This document shows positions 16,203 to 24,168 of a stretch of 38,746 nt of DNA, in pieces; position 1 is the first letter of the stretch, and each line of letters begins with the position of its first letter. A program made the translations under genes and the position numbers. The stretch is from Actinomadura darangshiensis. Lineage in GTDB: Bacteria > Actinomycetota > Actinomycetes > Streptosporangiales > Streptosporangiaceae. The DNA is taken from assembly GCF_004349235.1 (NCBI RefSeq), contig NZ_SMKY01000056.1:1-38746 (forward strand), in the 5' to 3' direction. The notes beneath the pieces were generated by a model, which was given only the letters and a program-made list of their open reading frames with translations, ran no database searches and had not been told where the DNA came from.

Positions 16203-17792
16203 GTGCTGAACGACGCTGGAAAGAGGGCCGCCGCCGGGACGGCGGCCGCCGCGGTCACGCTCGGAGCCGCCGCCCTGGGGACGCCCGCGGCGGCGGCCGC
16301 CGCCCGTCCCGCGCCCCATCCCGAGCCCCGGCCCGCCGGCCTCGCGTGGAAGTCCTGTCCAGCCAAGGACCCGGTGGAGGGGACCCGGCTCAAGGGACTC
16401 CAGTGCGCGTCCGTCCGGGTGCCGCTCGACTACGCGCGTCCGAAGGGCGAGCAGATCACGCTCGAACTCACCCGCGCCCGGCACACCGCGTCCAAGTCGC
16501 AGGGCGTCGTGCTGCTCAACCGGGGCGGGCCGGGCGCGCACGGACGCGACCTCCCGGCCTTCTTCAGCGACTCGCTGCCCGGCAAGGTCGCCGCGTCCTA
16601 CGACTGGATCGGGTTCGACCCGCGCGGTGTCGGTGCCAGCAAGCCCGAGATGATCTGCGACCCGGGCTACCAGAACCCGGGGCGCGCGCGGCCCGACACC
16701 ATTCCCGCGAACGCCGCGGAGGAGCGGGCCTGGAAGGCGAAGGCGAAGGCCTACGCCGACGACTGCGCCCGCAAGTACGGGAAGATGCTCCCGCACATGG
16801 GCACCGCCGACGCGGCCCGCGACATGGACGCGATCCGCGCCGCCCTCGGCCGGCAGAAGATCAACTACTTCGGCTACTCGTACGGCACCTACCTCGGCGC
16901 GGTGTACGCGACGATGTTCCCCGGACGGGTCCGCCGCATGGTGCTCGACAGCGTCGTCAAGCCCAGCGGCGTCTGGTACCAGGACAACCTCGACCAGAAC
17001 GTGGCGTTCGAGAAGCGCATCCGCGCGTACTTCGCCTGGATCGCCCGCCACCACAAGGTCTACAAGCTGGGGAACACCGAGCGGAAGGTCGCCGACTCCT
17101 ACGCCAAGGTGCGGGCCGCGGTGAAGGCCAAGCCCATCGGCGGGAAGATCGGCCCGGCCGAGCTGGACGACGTGTTCCTCGCCGACGGGTACGCCGACTT
17201 CGCCTGGGCCGCGCACGCGAGCGCTCTGTCGGCGTTCGCCGTCCGGCACGACTCGGCGCCGCTGCGCAAGGCGTGGCAGCCGCCGCCCCGGCTCGACCAG
17301 AACAACTACACGGTCTACAACGCCGTCCAGTGCCGCGACGCGTCCTGGCCGCGCGACTGGAGCCGCTGGCACGCCGACAGCGAGCGGCTCTACCGGGAGG
17401 GCAACAGGTTCGAGACCTGGGGCAACACCTGGTACAACGCGCCCTGCGCGTTCTGGCCGGTGCCGGGCGGCCCGCCGCCGCGGGTGCAGGGCACGCCGTC
17501 GCTGTCGCCGATCCTGCTCGTCCAGGCGACCGAGGACGCCGCGACCCCGTACCCGGGCGCGCTGGAGACGCACCGCCGGTTCCCCACGTCCAGGCTGCTC
17601 GTCCAGGTCGGCGGGCGCAACCACGGCGTCTCGCTGTCCGGCGACAAGTGCGTCGACGGGGCCGTCGCCGCCTACCTCGGCGGCGGCCGGCTGCCCGCGA
17701 ACCGGCCCGGCCCGGACCGCGAGTGCAAGGCCGCGCCGGAGCCCGCGCCCGCCGCGGGAAAGAAGGCCGGCCACACGGCGGCCCACCGCTGA
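16203..17792 (+). CDS. Secreted alpha/beta-hydrolase peptidase, S33 TAP-like, copy C
   Basis: Encodes 529 residues from a GTG at 16203. A signal peptide with an alanine-rich core ends around residues 30-35. The triad is Ser226 (GYSYGTYLG), Asp445 (ATEDAATP) and His474 (GRNHGVS). The cysteine pair Cys377 (VQCRDASW) and Cys415 (NAPCAFW) matches copy A. The oxyanion-loop region reads NRGGPGAHG rather than the NPGGPG of copies A and B, a change at a normally fixed proline that may alter activity. The ribosome-binding site is weak (AAAG). No terminator is visible between this gene and the GNAT gene 108 bases on. It is the last of the three paralogues. Confidence 0.85.
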   Translation: MLNDAGKRAAAGTAAAAVTLGAAALGTPAAAAAARPAPHPEPRPAGLAWKSCPAKDPVEGTRLKGLQCASVRVPLDYARPKGEQITLELTRARHTASKSQGVVLLNRGGPGAHGRDLPAFFSDSLPGKVAASYDWIGFDPRGVGASKPEMICDPGYQNPGRARPDTIPANAAEERAWKAKAKAYADDCARKYGKMLPHMGTADAARDMDAIRAALGRQKINYFGYSYGTYLGAVYATMFPGRVRRMVLDSVVKPSGVWYQDNLDQNVAFEKRIRAYFAWIARHHKVYKLGNTERKVADSYAKVRAAVKAKPIGGKIGPAELDDVFLADGYADFAWAAHASALSAFAVRHDSAPLRKAWQPPPRLDQNNYTVYNAVQCRDASWPRDWSRWHADSERLYREGNRFETWGNTWYNAPCAFWPVPGGPPPRVQGTPSLSPILLVQATEDAATPYPGALETHRRFPTSRLLVQVGGRNHGVSLSGDKCVDGAVAAYLGGGRLPANRPGPDRECKAAPEPAPAAGKKAGHTAAHR

Positions 17793-17900
17793 GCGGGTCC
17801 CCGGGCGGGCGAGGTCGGTGCCGGTGGAGGTGCGCGGGCCCAGGACGACCTATTCTTGGCCTGTGGAGCTTTCAATGGTGAGGGCCGGAGGCCGGTAGCC

Positions 17901-18749
17901 GTGCGCATGCTGGGGTCGATGCCGGTGCGCGTGCTGGACGACCGCTACCGGGCTGAGGCCCTCGCGATCCTGGACGCCGACCCGGTGTCCAACGTGTTCG
18001 TCGGCTCCCGCGTGCACGCGGCGGGGCTCGACCCGCGGCGCCTCGGTGCCCAGATGTGGGGCTACCTGCGCGACGGGCGGCTGGTCTCGCTGTGCTACTC
18101 GGGCGCCAACCTCATCCCGGTCGCCGCGGGCCCGGAGGCCGTGCGGGCGTTCGCCGAGCGGGCCCAGGCCCAGGGGCGGCGCTGCTCGTCCATCGTCGGG
18201 CCCGTCGACGCCGTCCGGGACCTGTGGGAGATCCTCGCGCCGTACTGGGGGCCGCCCCGGGCCGTCCGGGCGGCGCAGCCGGTGATGGCGACCTCGGCCG
18301 TCTCCGGCGTGCCCGCCGACGCGGGGGTGCGGCGCGTCCGCATGGAGGAGTTCGACACCGTCTACCCGGCCTGCGTGGCGATGTTCACCGAGGAGGTCGG
18401 GGTGTCGCCGAACGCGGGCGACGGCGGGGTCCTCTACCGCGCCCGCGTCGCCGAACTGATCCGCGACGGCCGCGCGTTCGCCCGCATCGAGGACGGCCGC
18501 GTCATGTTCAAGGCCGAGGTCGGCGCGGTCACCCCGCGGGCCTGCCAGGTGCAGGGCGTGTGGGTGCCGCCCGAGCTGCGGGGGCAGGGTCTGTCGGAGA
18601 CCGGGATGGCCGCGGTGGTGCGGGAGGCGCTGCGCGGCATCGCGCCGACCGTGTCGCTGTACGTCAACGACTACAACACGCGGGCGCGGGCGGCCTACCG
18701 GCGGGTCGGGTTCCGCGAACTGGGCTCGTTCATGTCGATCCTCTTCTGA
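17901..18749 (+). CDS. GNAT-family acetyltransferase with N-terminal DUF4081 domain
   Basis: Encodes 282 residues. Residues 1-130 resemble DUF4081 (DPVSNVFVGSRVHAAGLDPRRLG is broken here as DPVSNVFVGSR and HAAGLDPRRLGAQMWGY). The second half is a GNAT fold with the acetyl-CoA loop VQGVWVPPELRGQGLSETGM and the C-terminal NDYNTRARAAYRRVGF. The gene is the counterpart of the acetyltransferase that directly follows ispG in Mycobacterium and Streptomyces; here three peptidase genes lie between. The acceptor substrate is unknown. GGAGG at 17887-17891 lies nine bases before the GTG at 17901, which decides the start; an ATG six bases later is the alternative. Confidence 0.88.
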   Translation: MRMLGSMPVRVLDDRYRAEALAILDADPVSNVFVGSRVHAAGLDPRRLGAQMWGYLRDGRLVSLCYSGANLIPVAAGPEAVRAFAERAQAQGRRCSSIVGPVDAVRDLWEILAPYWGPPRAVRAAQPVMATSAVSGVPADAGVRRVRMEEFDTVYPACVAMFTEEVGVSPNAGDGGVLYRARVAELIRDGRAFARIEDGRVMFKAEVGAVTPRACQVQGVWVPPELRGQGLSETGMAAVVREALRGIAPTVSLYVNDYNTRARAAYRRVGFRELGSFMSILF

Positions 18750-18832
18750 ATCGTCCGCTTCCTGGGATTCTCGGCGAGTTGTCGCTGCGTGCCTGATCTG
18801 CCCCGGTACCTGAATCGATCTTGACGGGCGGG

Positions 18833-18847
18833 TAGCATCCCGCCGTG
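18833..18847 (+). promoter_or_regulatory. Leaderless-type promoter for HTH paralogue 1
   Basis: TAGCAT (18833-18838) fits the TANNNT -10 and is followed after six bases by the GTG start at 18845. No Shine-Dalgarno is present. The expected transcription start coincides with the start codon. The -35 is poor (CTGAAT at 18810-18815). Confidence 0.5.
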
Positions 18848-19735
18848 GAGTTCGCCGGGACGTTGCGGCAGGCCATCCAGGCGAGCGGGCTGACCCTGGA
18901 GCGGATCCGCCACCGGCTCGGCCGGCGGGGGCTGGCCGTCAGCGTGGCCACCCTCAGCTACTGGCAGCGCGGCCGGAGCCGCCCGCGCTCGCGCACCGTG
19001 GTCGGCGCGCTGGAGGAGATCCTCCAGGTGCCGCCCGGCACGCTCACCGAACTGCTGGACGACCCCGCCCCCACCACCGCGCCCGTCCGGGCGCCGGCCG
19101 CGCGCACCGCCGGCCCGCCCGGCGCGGGGGAGCGGGGCCGCACCGTGCGGGACCTGTGGCCCGACCCCGAGCGCTACACGGGCCTCGTCGGCCAGCTCGA
19201 CCGGTCGGGCGACCACCGGCTCGAACGGCTCAGCATCCACGACGTCTACCGGGTCGACGAGGTCCGCCGCTGCTGGACGCTGTCGGTGCGCGCCGTCCTG
19301 CGCGCCGCGGGCGACGACATCGACCGCGTCGTCTGCGTCCACCAGGCGGGCGACGGGGCCGCCGGGCTCGCGGACGTCCGGTACTGCCGCCCCGGCCGGG
19401 TCCGCGCCGAGGCCGGGCTGGTGGCGTTCGAGCTGGTCTTCGACCGGGTCCTGGCGGCGGGGGACACGGCGGTCGTCGAGTACGAGATCGGACCGGTCGG
19501 GCCGCCGGCCGACAGCTACGACCGGCGCTTCCCGCATCCCGTCCACGACTACGTGGCGATCATCCAGTTCGCCGGAGACCGGCTCCCCGCGCGCTGCTAC
19601 GGCTTCACCGCCGAGACCACCACCGCGCAGCGGCAGCGGCTCGGCGAGCTGTGGATCGGCACGTCCGGCAGCGCGAACCTCGCGGCCGGGGCCGTGCGGC
19701 GCGGGATCGTCGGCATCGAATGGGAGTGGCACTGA
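18845..19735 (+). CDS. XRE-like HTH protein with C-terminal domain of unknown function, paralogue 1
   Basis: Encodes 296 residues. Residues 1-70 form a lambda-repressor-like helix-turn-helix: FAGTLRQAIQASGLTLERIR, then VSVATLSYWQRGRSRPRS, in which LSYWQRGR is the likely recognition segment. A Pro/Ala linker follows at about residues 77-100. Residues 105-296 form a beta-rich domain I do not recognise, including LSIHDVYRV, RAVLRA, YCRPGRVRAEAGLVAFEL, VEYEIG and a terminal GIVGIEWEW. The next gene is a full-length paralogue. I infer a transcription regulator with a ligand- or protein-binding C-terminal domain; no effector is evident. It probably makes a leaderless mRNA. Confidence 0.8.
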   Translation: MEFAGTLRQAIQASGLTLERIRHRLGRRGLAVSVATLSYWQRGRSRPRSRTVVGALEEILQVPPGTLTELLDDPAPTTAPVRAPAARTAGPPGAGERGRTVRDLWPDPERYTGLVGQLDRSGDHRLERLSIHDVYRVDEVRRCWTLSVRAVLRAAGDDIDRVVCVHQAGDGAAGLADVRYCRPGRVRAEAGLVAFELVFDRVLAAGDTAVVEYEIGPVGPPADSYDRRFPHPVHDYVAIIQFAGDRLPARCYGFTAETTTAQRQRLGELWIGTSGSANLAAGAVRRGIVGIEWEWH

Positions 19736-19760
19736 CCTCATGGTTGTGACGGTTTGCCTG

Positions 19761-19789
19761 TTGGCATCGGGGCCGCGGGGCCTTACAGT
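19761..19789 (+). promoter_or_regulatory. Sigma-70-like promoter for HTH paralogue 2
   Basis: TTGGCA (19761-19766) and TACAGT (19784-19789) are spaced by 17 bases, close to consensus. The predicted start is near 19796, about 69 bases before the GTG at 19865. Paralogue 2 therefore has its own promoter. Confidence 0.65.
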
Positions 19790-19864
19790 GAGCGCGTCAA
19801 TGCCGATCGCATTTGTCAAGGCCGTTACGCGGGGGCCGGCCGGAGCGGATCCGGAGGCCGGGTA

Positions 19865-20773
19865 GTGCAGAGTGTCGCAGAGGACGATCTACTCCAGGTC
19901 CTCCAGTACGGTCCGTTCAATGTCGCCCTGCACGCCGCCATCCAGGCGCGGGGGCTGAGCCTCGACTCGCTGCGGCGCCGCCTGGAGGAGCAGGGCATCG
20001 CCGTCAGCCTGTCCACCCTGAGCTACTGGCAGCGCGGCCGGACCAGGCCCGAGCGGGCCGACTCGCTGCGCGCCGTCCGCGGCCTGGAGGCCATCCTCGA
20101 ACTGCCGCGGCACTCCCTGCTGACGCTGCTCAAGCCGACCACCGAACGCCCCGCCGGGTCCTGGCTGCCGGTCGAGGAGCTGTGTCCCGAGCCGGGCGTC
20201 CGCGACCTGCTGGACGAGATCGGCGACCGCGGCGAACGGCAGCTCACCGGGCTCAGCCTGCACGACCAGTACGTGCTCGGGCGCCGCCGGGAGATGCGCG
20301 AGGTCCGCGTCCGCGCGGTGTTCCAGGCCCAGCAGCGCGGCGTCGACCGCTGGATCGCCGTCTACCACCACCCGCAGGGCGTCCTGCCGTCGTCGCGCAG
20401 CGTGCGCGGCTGCCGGTTCGGCCGCGTCCGGATGGACGAGTCCAGCGGCCTCATCGCCGCCGAGCTGCTGTTCGACCGGGCCCTCGGCCGCGGCGAGACC
20501 TACCTGCTGGAGTACGGCTTCGGCTTCGACGAGACGGGCCCGCCGGTGACCGAGGAGGGCCGCGGCTTCCGCGCCCCGCAGCACGAGTACCTCATCGAGG
20601 TCAGGTTCCACCCGGCCACGCTGCCCGCCCGCTGCTACCGGACCTGGCGCCCCGACGGCCACACCGCCCTCAAGGACTCCGCCGACCTGCGCGTCTCCAG
20701 CTACCACAGCGCCCACTTCATCGAGTTCGGCATGGCCGCCGGCTACCACGGCATCCGCTGGGAGTGGACGTGA
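19865..20773 (+). CDS. XRE-like HTH protein with C-terminal domain of unknown function, paralogue 2
   Basis: Encodes 302 residues. The start is GTG 19865, with GGAGG at 19853-19857 seven bases upstream. The N-terminal HTH (FNVALHAAIQARGLSLDSLR, VSLSTLSYWQRGRTRPER) and the C-terminal domain align with paralogue 1. Shared landmarks are LS.HD.Y, VRAVF, GCRFGRVRMDESSGLIAAEL, LEYGFGF and the ending GIRWEW. The invariant LSYWQRGR suggests both bind similar DNA; the divergent C-terminal halves may sense different inputs (inference). The 3' end converges on the DUF3037/HipA-like pair with a gap of three bases. No enzyme or known signalling domain is visible. Confidence 0.8.
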   Translation: MQSVAEDDLLQVLQYGPFNVALHAAIQARGLSLDSLRRRLEEQGIAVSLSTLSYWQRGRTRPERADSLRAVRGLEAILELPRHSLLTLLKPTTERPAGSWLPVEELCPEPGVRDLLDEIGDRGERQLTGLSLHDQYVLGRRREMREVRVRAVFQAQQRGVDRWIAVYHHPQGVLPSSRSVRGCRFGRVRMDESSGLIAAELLFDRALGRGETYLLEYGFGFDETGPPVTEEGRGFRAPQHEYLIEVRFHPATLPARCYRTWRPDGHTALKDSADLRVSSYHSAHFIEFGMAAGYHGIRWEWT

Positions 20774-20776
20774 CGG

Positions 20777-21193
20777 CTACCTGACCAGCAGATCCAGCAG
20801 CCGGTCGAGCTCGGCCGCGGGATCCCCGGTCAGGCCCGCGTGCACCGGCCCCGGCTGGACGATCGTGCTGCGCGGCGCCGTCAGCCAGCGGAAACGCGCG
20901 CCAGGCGACTCCTCGGCGGCCTGGCCCGCGCGCTCGCCGCCGCAGCACACCGCGTCCACCGCCCGCAGGGACGAGCGGACGCCCGCGAGGTCGAGCGAGG
21001 GGTCGAGGGCGAGCAGCCGGCGCTCGTCCAGGTGCGATCGGCAGCCCAGGTAGTCGAGGGCACGGCAGTACACCACCACGCCCACGTTCATGACCTCGCC
21101 GCGCTCGACTCGGGGGACGACGCGCAGCGCCGCGTACTCGAACACCGTGGGCTCTCCCGCGGTCCTGATGTTGGTCGTCCTGACCTCGCTCAC
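20777..21193 (-). CDS. DUF3037 family protein
   Basis: Encodes 138 residues from a GTG at 21193. The conserved core is TVFEYAALRVVPRVERGEVM followed by NVGVVVYCRALDYLGCRS, typical of DUF3037. LDPSLDLAGVRSSLRAVDAV and a C-terminal TIVQPGPVHAGLTGDPAAEL region complete the family pattern. The start overlaps the stop of the HipA-like gene by four bases (GTGA), so the two are translated together. DUF3037 genes commonly accompany HipA-like kinase genes; the biochemical role is unknown. Confidence 0.85.
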   Translation of the reverse strand: MSEVRTTNIRTAGEPTVFEYAALRVVPRVERGEVMNVGVVVYCRALDYLGCRSHLDERRLLALDPSLDLAGVRSSLRAVDAVCCGGERAGQAAEESPGARFRWLTAPRSTIVQPGPVHAGLTGDPAAELDRLLDLLVR

Positions 21194-22017
21194 GGGGCGC
21201 CCCCGAGCCAGCCGGGACGGTTCTCGCCGCGCCGCGCGGAGGTGTCCGGCCGGTGGCCGCTGACGTCCAGCGCGGGCAGCCACTCGCGCGGCTTGCCGGC
21301 GCGCGGCAGCAGGATGTCGAGGTAGGCGTCGCGGAGCGCCGCCGGGCCCGCGAAGGCGGGCTCGCCCTCCAGCCAGCGGTCGGGCACGAGCCCGATCACC
21401 TCGCGCAGCAGCCGCTCGGTGATCTTGGGGGCCAGCTCGGCCTCGGCCGCCTCCAGCTCGGCCGCGTACGGGGTCAGCACGTGGTCGTCCACGTCGTACG
21501 GGCCGGAGAACAGCCGGGCCGCGTTCGCCCACGCGTGGTGGAAGATGAGGCTGGCGCCGTGGTCGATGAGCCACACGTCGCCGTGCCAGACGAGCATGTT
21601 CGGGTTGCGCCAGCTGCGGTCGACGTTGCCGATGAACGCGTCGAACCACAGGACCCGGGACGCGAAGCCGGGGTCGGGGCTCCAGCCGAGCGGGTCGAAG
21701 CCGAGCGACCCGGGCAGGAAGTCGACGCCGAGGTTCCAGCCGGGGCTGGCCTTCAGCAGGTCCTGCACGTCGGGGTCGGGCTCGTGCCGTCCGATGGCCG
21801 GGTCGAGGTCGATGAGCACCTGGTCGGGCACCCGCAGGCCGAGCCGGCGCGCCAGCTCACCGGCGATCACCTCGGCGATCAGGGCCTTGCGGCCCTGCCC
21901 GGCGCCGTGGAACTTCATGACGTAGGTGCCGAGGTCGTCGGCCTCGACGACGCCCGGCAGCGAACCGCCCTCGCGGAGCGGCGTCACGTATCGGATGGCG
22001 GTCACATGTGGCAACAC
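21190..22017 (-). CDS. HipA-like kinase-fold protein
   Basis: Encodes 275 residues from a GTG at 22017. REGGSLPGVVEADDLGTYVM and KFHGAGQGRKALIAEVIAGEL form the N-lobe with a candidate ATP-binding lysine and glutamate. FIGNVDRSWRNPNMLVW supplies the catalytic-loop aspartate and asparagine. LIDHGASLIF corresponds to the metal-binding DxG of the kinase fold. It is much shorter than HipA toxins (about 440 residues) and lacks their N-terminal subdomain. No HipB gene is fused or overlapping; the operon partner is DUF3037. Whether it phosphorylates protein, as HipA does to glutamyl-tRNA synthetase, or another substrate is unknown. It is divergent from the cyclase-family gene. Confidence 0.8.
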   Translation of the reverse strand: MLPHVTAIRYVTPLREGGSLPGVVEADDLGTYVMKFHGAGQGRKALIAEVIAGELARRLGLRVPDQVLIDLDPAIGRHEPDPDVQDLLKASPGWNLGVDFLPGSLGFDPLGWSPDPGFASRVLWFDAFIGNVDRSWRNPNMLVWHGDVWLIDHGASLIFHHAWANAARLFSGPYDVDDHVLTPYAAELEAAEAELAPKITERLLREVIGLVPDRWLEGEPAFAGPAALRDAYLDILLPRAGKPREWLPALDVSGHRPDTSARRGENRPGWLGGAP

Positions 22018-22049
22018 GTCGCAACGCTATCGGCTGGGGATCGGGCCGG

Positions 22050-22065
22050 GATAATCGTTTCCATG
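22050..22065 (+). promoter_or_regulatory. -10 element close to the cyclase-family start
   Basis: GATAAT (22050-22055) lies seven bases before the ATG at 22063 and no Shine-Dalgarno is present, which fits a leaderless mRNA. The only other gene nearby, the HipA-like one, starts at 22017 in the opposite direction. Confidence 0.45.
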
Positions 22066-22746
22066 GGTGTTGAGCTGGTCGACCTGTCGGTGCCGATCGT
22101 CACGGGCATGCCCGTCTATCCGGGCGACCCGGAGGTGGAGGCGGTCCCGGCCCTCACGGCCGCGGAGTCGGGCGTGAACGTCCTGCGCCTGCACATGGGC
22201 TCGCAGACCGGCACGCACGTCGACGCGCCGTTCCACATCGACGACTCGCTGCCCCGGCTGGACGAGCTGCCGCTGACGCGCTTCACCGGCCCGGCCGTGG
22301 TGATGGACGTCCGCGGCCTGCCGCCTCGCGCCCCGATACCGCCGGACGCCGTCCCGCCCGGCCTCGAACCCGGCGACGTGCTGCTCATCGCGACGGGCTG
22401 GTCGGACCACTGGGGGAGCGGCGACTACCTGGCCCACCCCTATCCGGCGCCCGAGACGACCGAGGCGATCGTGGCCGCCGGGGTCCGGACCGTCGGCATC
22501 GACGCGCTCAGCGCGGACCGCACCCCGCCGCCCGGCTCGGACGACTTCTCCCTGGCCGCCCACCGCGTCCTGTGCGGCGCCGGAGCGGTGATCGCCGAGA
22601 ACCTGACCGGTCTCGCGCGGCTCGCCGCCGCCCAGGCGGCGGGCTGCGCCATCGAGGTCTCCCTCTTCCCGCTCGCCCTCTCCGGCGCGGACGGCGCACC
22701 CGTCCGCGCGGTCGCCAAGGTGGACGACCGCGCCGTCCTCGTCTGA
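22063..22746 (+). CDS. Cyclase-family metal-dependent hydrolase (kynurenine formamidase-like)
   Basis: Encodes 227 residues. It starts MGVELVDLSVPIVTGMPVYP and carries the family's metal motif SQTGTHVDAPFH (HxGTHxDxPxH type). GPAVVMDVRG, LEPGDVLLIATGWSDHW and GIDALSADR follow, with AAHRVLCGAGAVIAENLTGL near the C-terminus. Family members hydrolyse N-formylkynurenine, isatin or related cyclic amides. The substrate here is not determined, and no tryptophan-catabolism genes are adjacent. It is followed 28 bases later by the LLM oxidoreductase in the same direction, so the two are probably co-transcribed. Confidence 0.87.
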   Translation: MGVELVDLSVPIVTGMPVYPGDPEVEAVPALTAAESGVNVLRLHMGSQTGTHVDAPFHIDDSLPRLDELPLTRFTGPAVVMDVRGLPPRAPIPPDAVPPGLEPGDVLLIATGWSDHWGSGDYLAHPYPAPETTEAIVAAGVRTVGIDALSADRTPPPGSDDFSLAAHRVLCGAGAVIAENLTGLARLAAAQAAGCAIEVSLFPLALSGADGAPVRAVAKVDDRAVLV

Positions 22747-22774
22747 ACCCCGCCCGGCCCCGTACTGTGACCGG

Positions 22775-23599
22775 ATGCGGTTCGGGATCACGATGTTCGC
22801 GACGGACCTGGCCATGGCGCCTTACGAGCTGGCCAGGGCGGTGGAGGAGCGCGGGTTCGACTCGCTGTACGTCCCCGAGCACACCCATATCCCCGTGTCG
22901 CGGGAGACGGCGCCGCCGACCGGTGTCGAAAGGCTGCCCGAGGAGTACGCGCGCACGCTGGACCCGCTCGTGTCGCTCGCTGCGGCGGCCGCGGTGACGG
23001 AGCGGATCGTCCTCGGCACCGGCATCCTGCTGCCCGCGCAGCGCGAGCCGATCGTCACGGCCAAGGCCGTCGCCACGTTGGAGCGGCTCGCACCCGGACG
23101 GGTCGTCCTCGGGGTCGGCTACGGCTGGAACGCGGAGGAGGGCGCCGACCACGGCGTCCCCTGGAAGCGGCGGCGGGCCATGGTGCGCGAGCACGTCTTC
23201 GCCATGCGGGCTCTGTGGACGGAGGAGGAGGCGTCCTTCAAGGGCGAGTTCGTGAACTTCGACGCGAGCTGGTCGTGGCCCAAGCCGTCCGGCCGGATTC
23301 CCGTGCTGCTCGGCGGCGCGCCAGGGCCGACGCTGTTCGCGCACATCGCCGAGTACGGGGACGGGTGGCTGCCGATCGGCGGCGCCGGGATCCGGGAGGC
23401 GCTGCCCGGCCTGCGCCGCGCCTGCGCGGACGCGGGCCGGGACATGGTGCGGGTGGTCCCGTTCGGGACGCTGCCCACCGAGGAGAAGCTCGCCTACTAC
23501 GCCTCGCTCGGGATCGAGGAGGTCGTGCTGCGGGTTCCCTCCGGCGGCCGCGAGGCCGTCCTGCCGGTCCTGGACGAGTACGCGGGCTCGTATCCGTGA
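22775..23599 (+). CDS. F420-dependent LLM-class oxidoreductase (TIGR03619-like)
   Basis: Encodes 274 residues with a luciferase-like TIM barrel. It begins MRFGITMFATDLAMAPYELA and contains YVPEHTHIPVSRE, RIVLGTGILLPAQREPIVTAK and VLGVGYGWNAEE. SWSWPKPSGRIPVLLGG and YGDGWLPIGGAGI follow. These match the actinobacterial TIGR03619 group, which is assigned to coenzyme F420 rather than FMN; substrates are generally unknown. Its close spacing after the cyclase-family hydrolase suggests a two-gene unit. Its stop lies one base from that of the convergent DUF4870 gene. Confidence 0.88.
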   Translation: MRFGITMFATDLAMAPYELARAVEERGFDSLYVPEHTHIPVSRETAPPTGVERLPEEYARTLDPLVSLAAAAAVTERIVLGTGILLPAQREPIVTAKAVATLERLAPGRVVLGVGYGWNAEEGADHGVPWKRRRAMVREHVFAMRALWTEEEASFKGEFVNFDASWSWPKPSGRIPVLLGGAPGPTLFAHIAEYGDGWLPIGGAGIREALPGLRRACADAGRDMVRVVPFGTLPTEEKLAYYASLGIEEVVLRVPSGGREAVLPVLDEYAGSYP

Positions 23600-23600
23600 G

Positions 23601-24149
23601 CTAGCGGATCATCCGGTAGCAGAAGAAGGTCGGGAACTTGTAGTACTGGCCCTTGCCCGCCTTCACCGCGCCCAGGATGAGGAACACCCACCCGCCGATC
23701 AGCAGCTCCGCGTAAGGGAGGATGAACAGGGCGAGGAACGCGGGCGCCTCCAGGATGATGGCCGGCGGGACGCAGACCGCCGCCACCGCGAGCAGGTGGA
23801 TCAGCATCGTGAGCTGGTAGTTCATCGACTGCGCCGCGTGGAAGCGGGTGAACGGCGAGTCGTTCTTCTTCACCAGGTAGATGACGAGCGGCGGCAGGAA
23901 GCCGATCAGGATGTTCCCGACATAGGCGAAGATCGCCCAGGTCGTCTCCTCGCCGTGCGCGTGCTGCGGCGGTCCGTACGGGACGCCGGGCGGCCCGTAG
24001 CCGTAGTTCGGGTCGTACCCCCCTCCGGGCGGCGCGCCCGGGGGCGGCGGCCCCGGGGGCTGACCGGGCGGCTGACCGGGCGGTACGCCGTAGGCGCCCG
24101 GGTACGGTGGCGGCTGCTCGGGGGGCGGCGGCGGGGGCTGGTCCGTCAC
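23601..24149 (-). CDS. DUF4870 (Tic20-like) membrane protein with proline-rich N-terminus
   Basis: Encodes 182 residues from a GTG at 24149, with AAGGA eight bases upstream. Residues 1-65 are Pro/Gly/Tyr-rich and cytoplasmic in appearance. They are followed by the DUF4870 core: EETTWAIFAYVGNILIGFLP, VKKNDSPFTRFHAAQSMNYQ, two long hydrophobic segments and GQYYKFPTFF. About three or four transmembrane helices are expected. The function is unknown. The leader contains a strong inverted repeat and phased direct repeats, so the gene may be regulated. Confidence 0.85.
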   Translation of the reverse strand: MTDQPPPPPPEQPPPYPGAYGVPPGQPPGQPPGPPPPGAPPGGGYDPNYGYGPPGVPYGPPQHAHGEETTWAIFAYVGNILIGFLPPLVIYLVKKNDSPFTRFHAAQSMNYQLTMLIHLLAVAAVCVPPAIILEAPAFLALFILPYAELLIGGWVFLILGAVKAGKGQYYKFPTFFCYRMIR

Positions 24150-24168
24150 GGCTGGTCCTTAGGTCTTC

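Noticed and set aside
12596..17786. Three long minus-strand frames opposite the peptidase array
   Set aside because: Each mirrors one peptidase gene; the repetition reflects paralogy of the sense genes, not three antisense genes.
12354..17900. Possibility that the peptidase array was delivered by a mobile element
   Set aside because: No transposase, integrase, terminal repeats or composition change is visible at either boundary; local duplication explains the array better.
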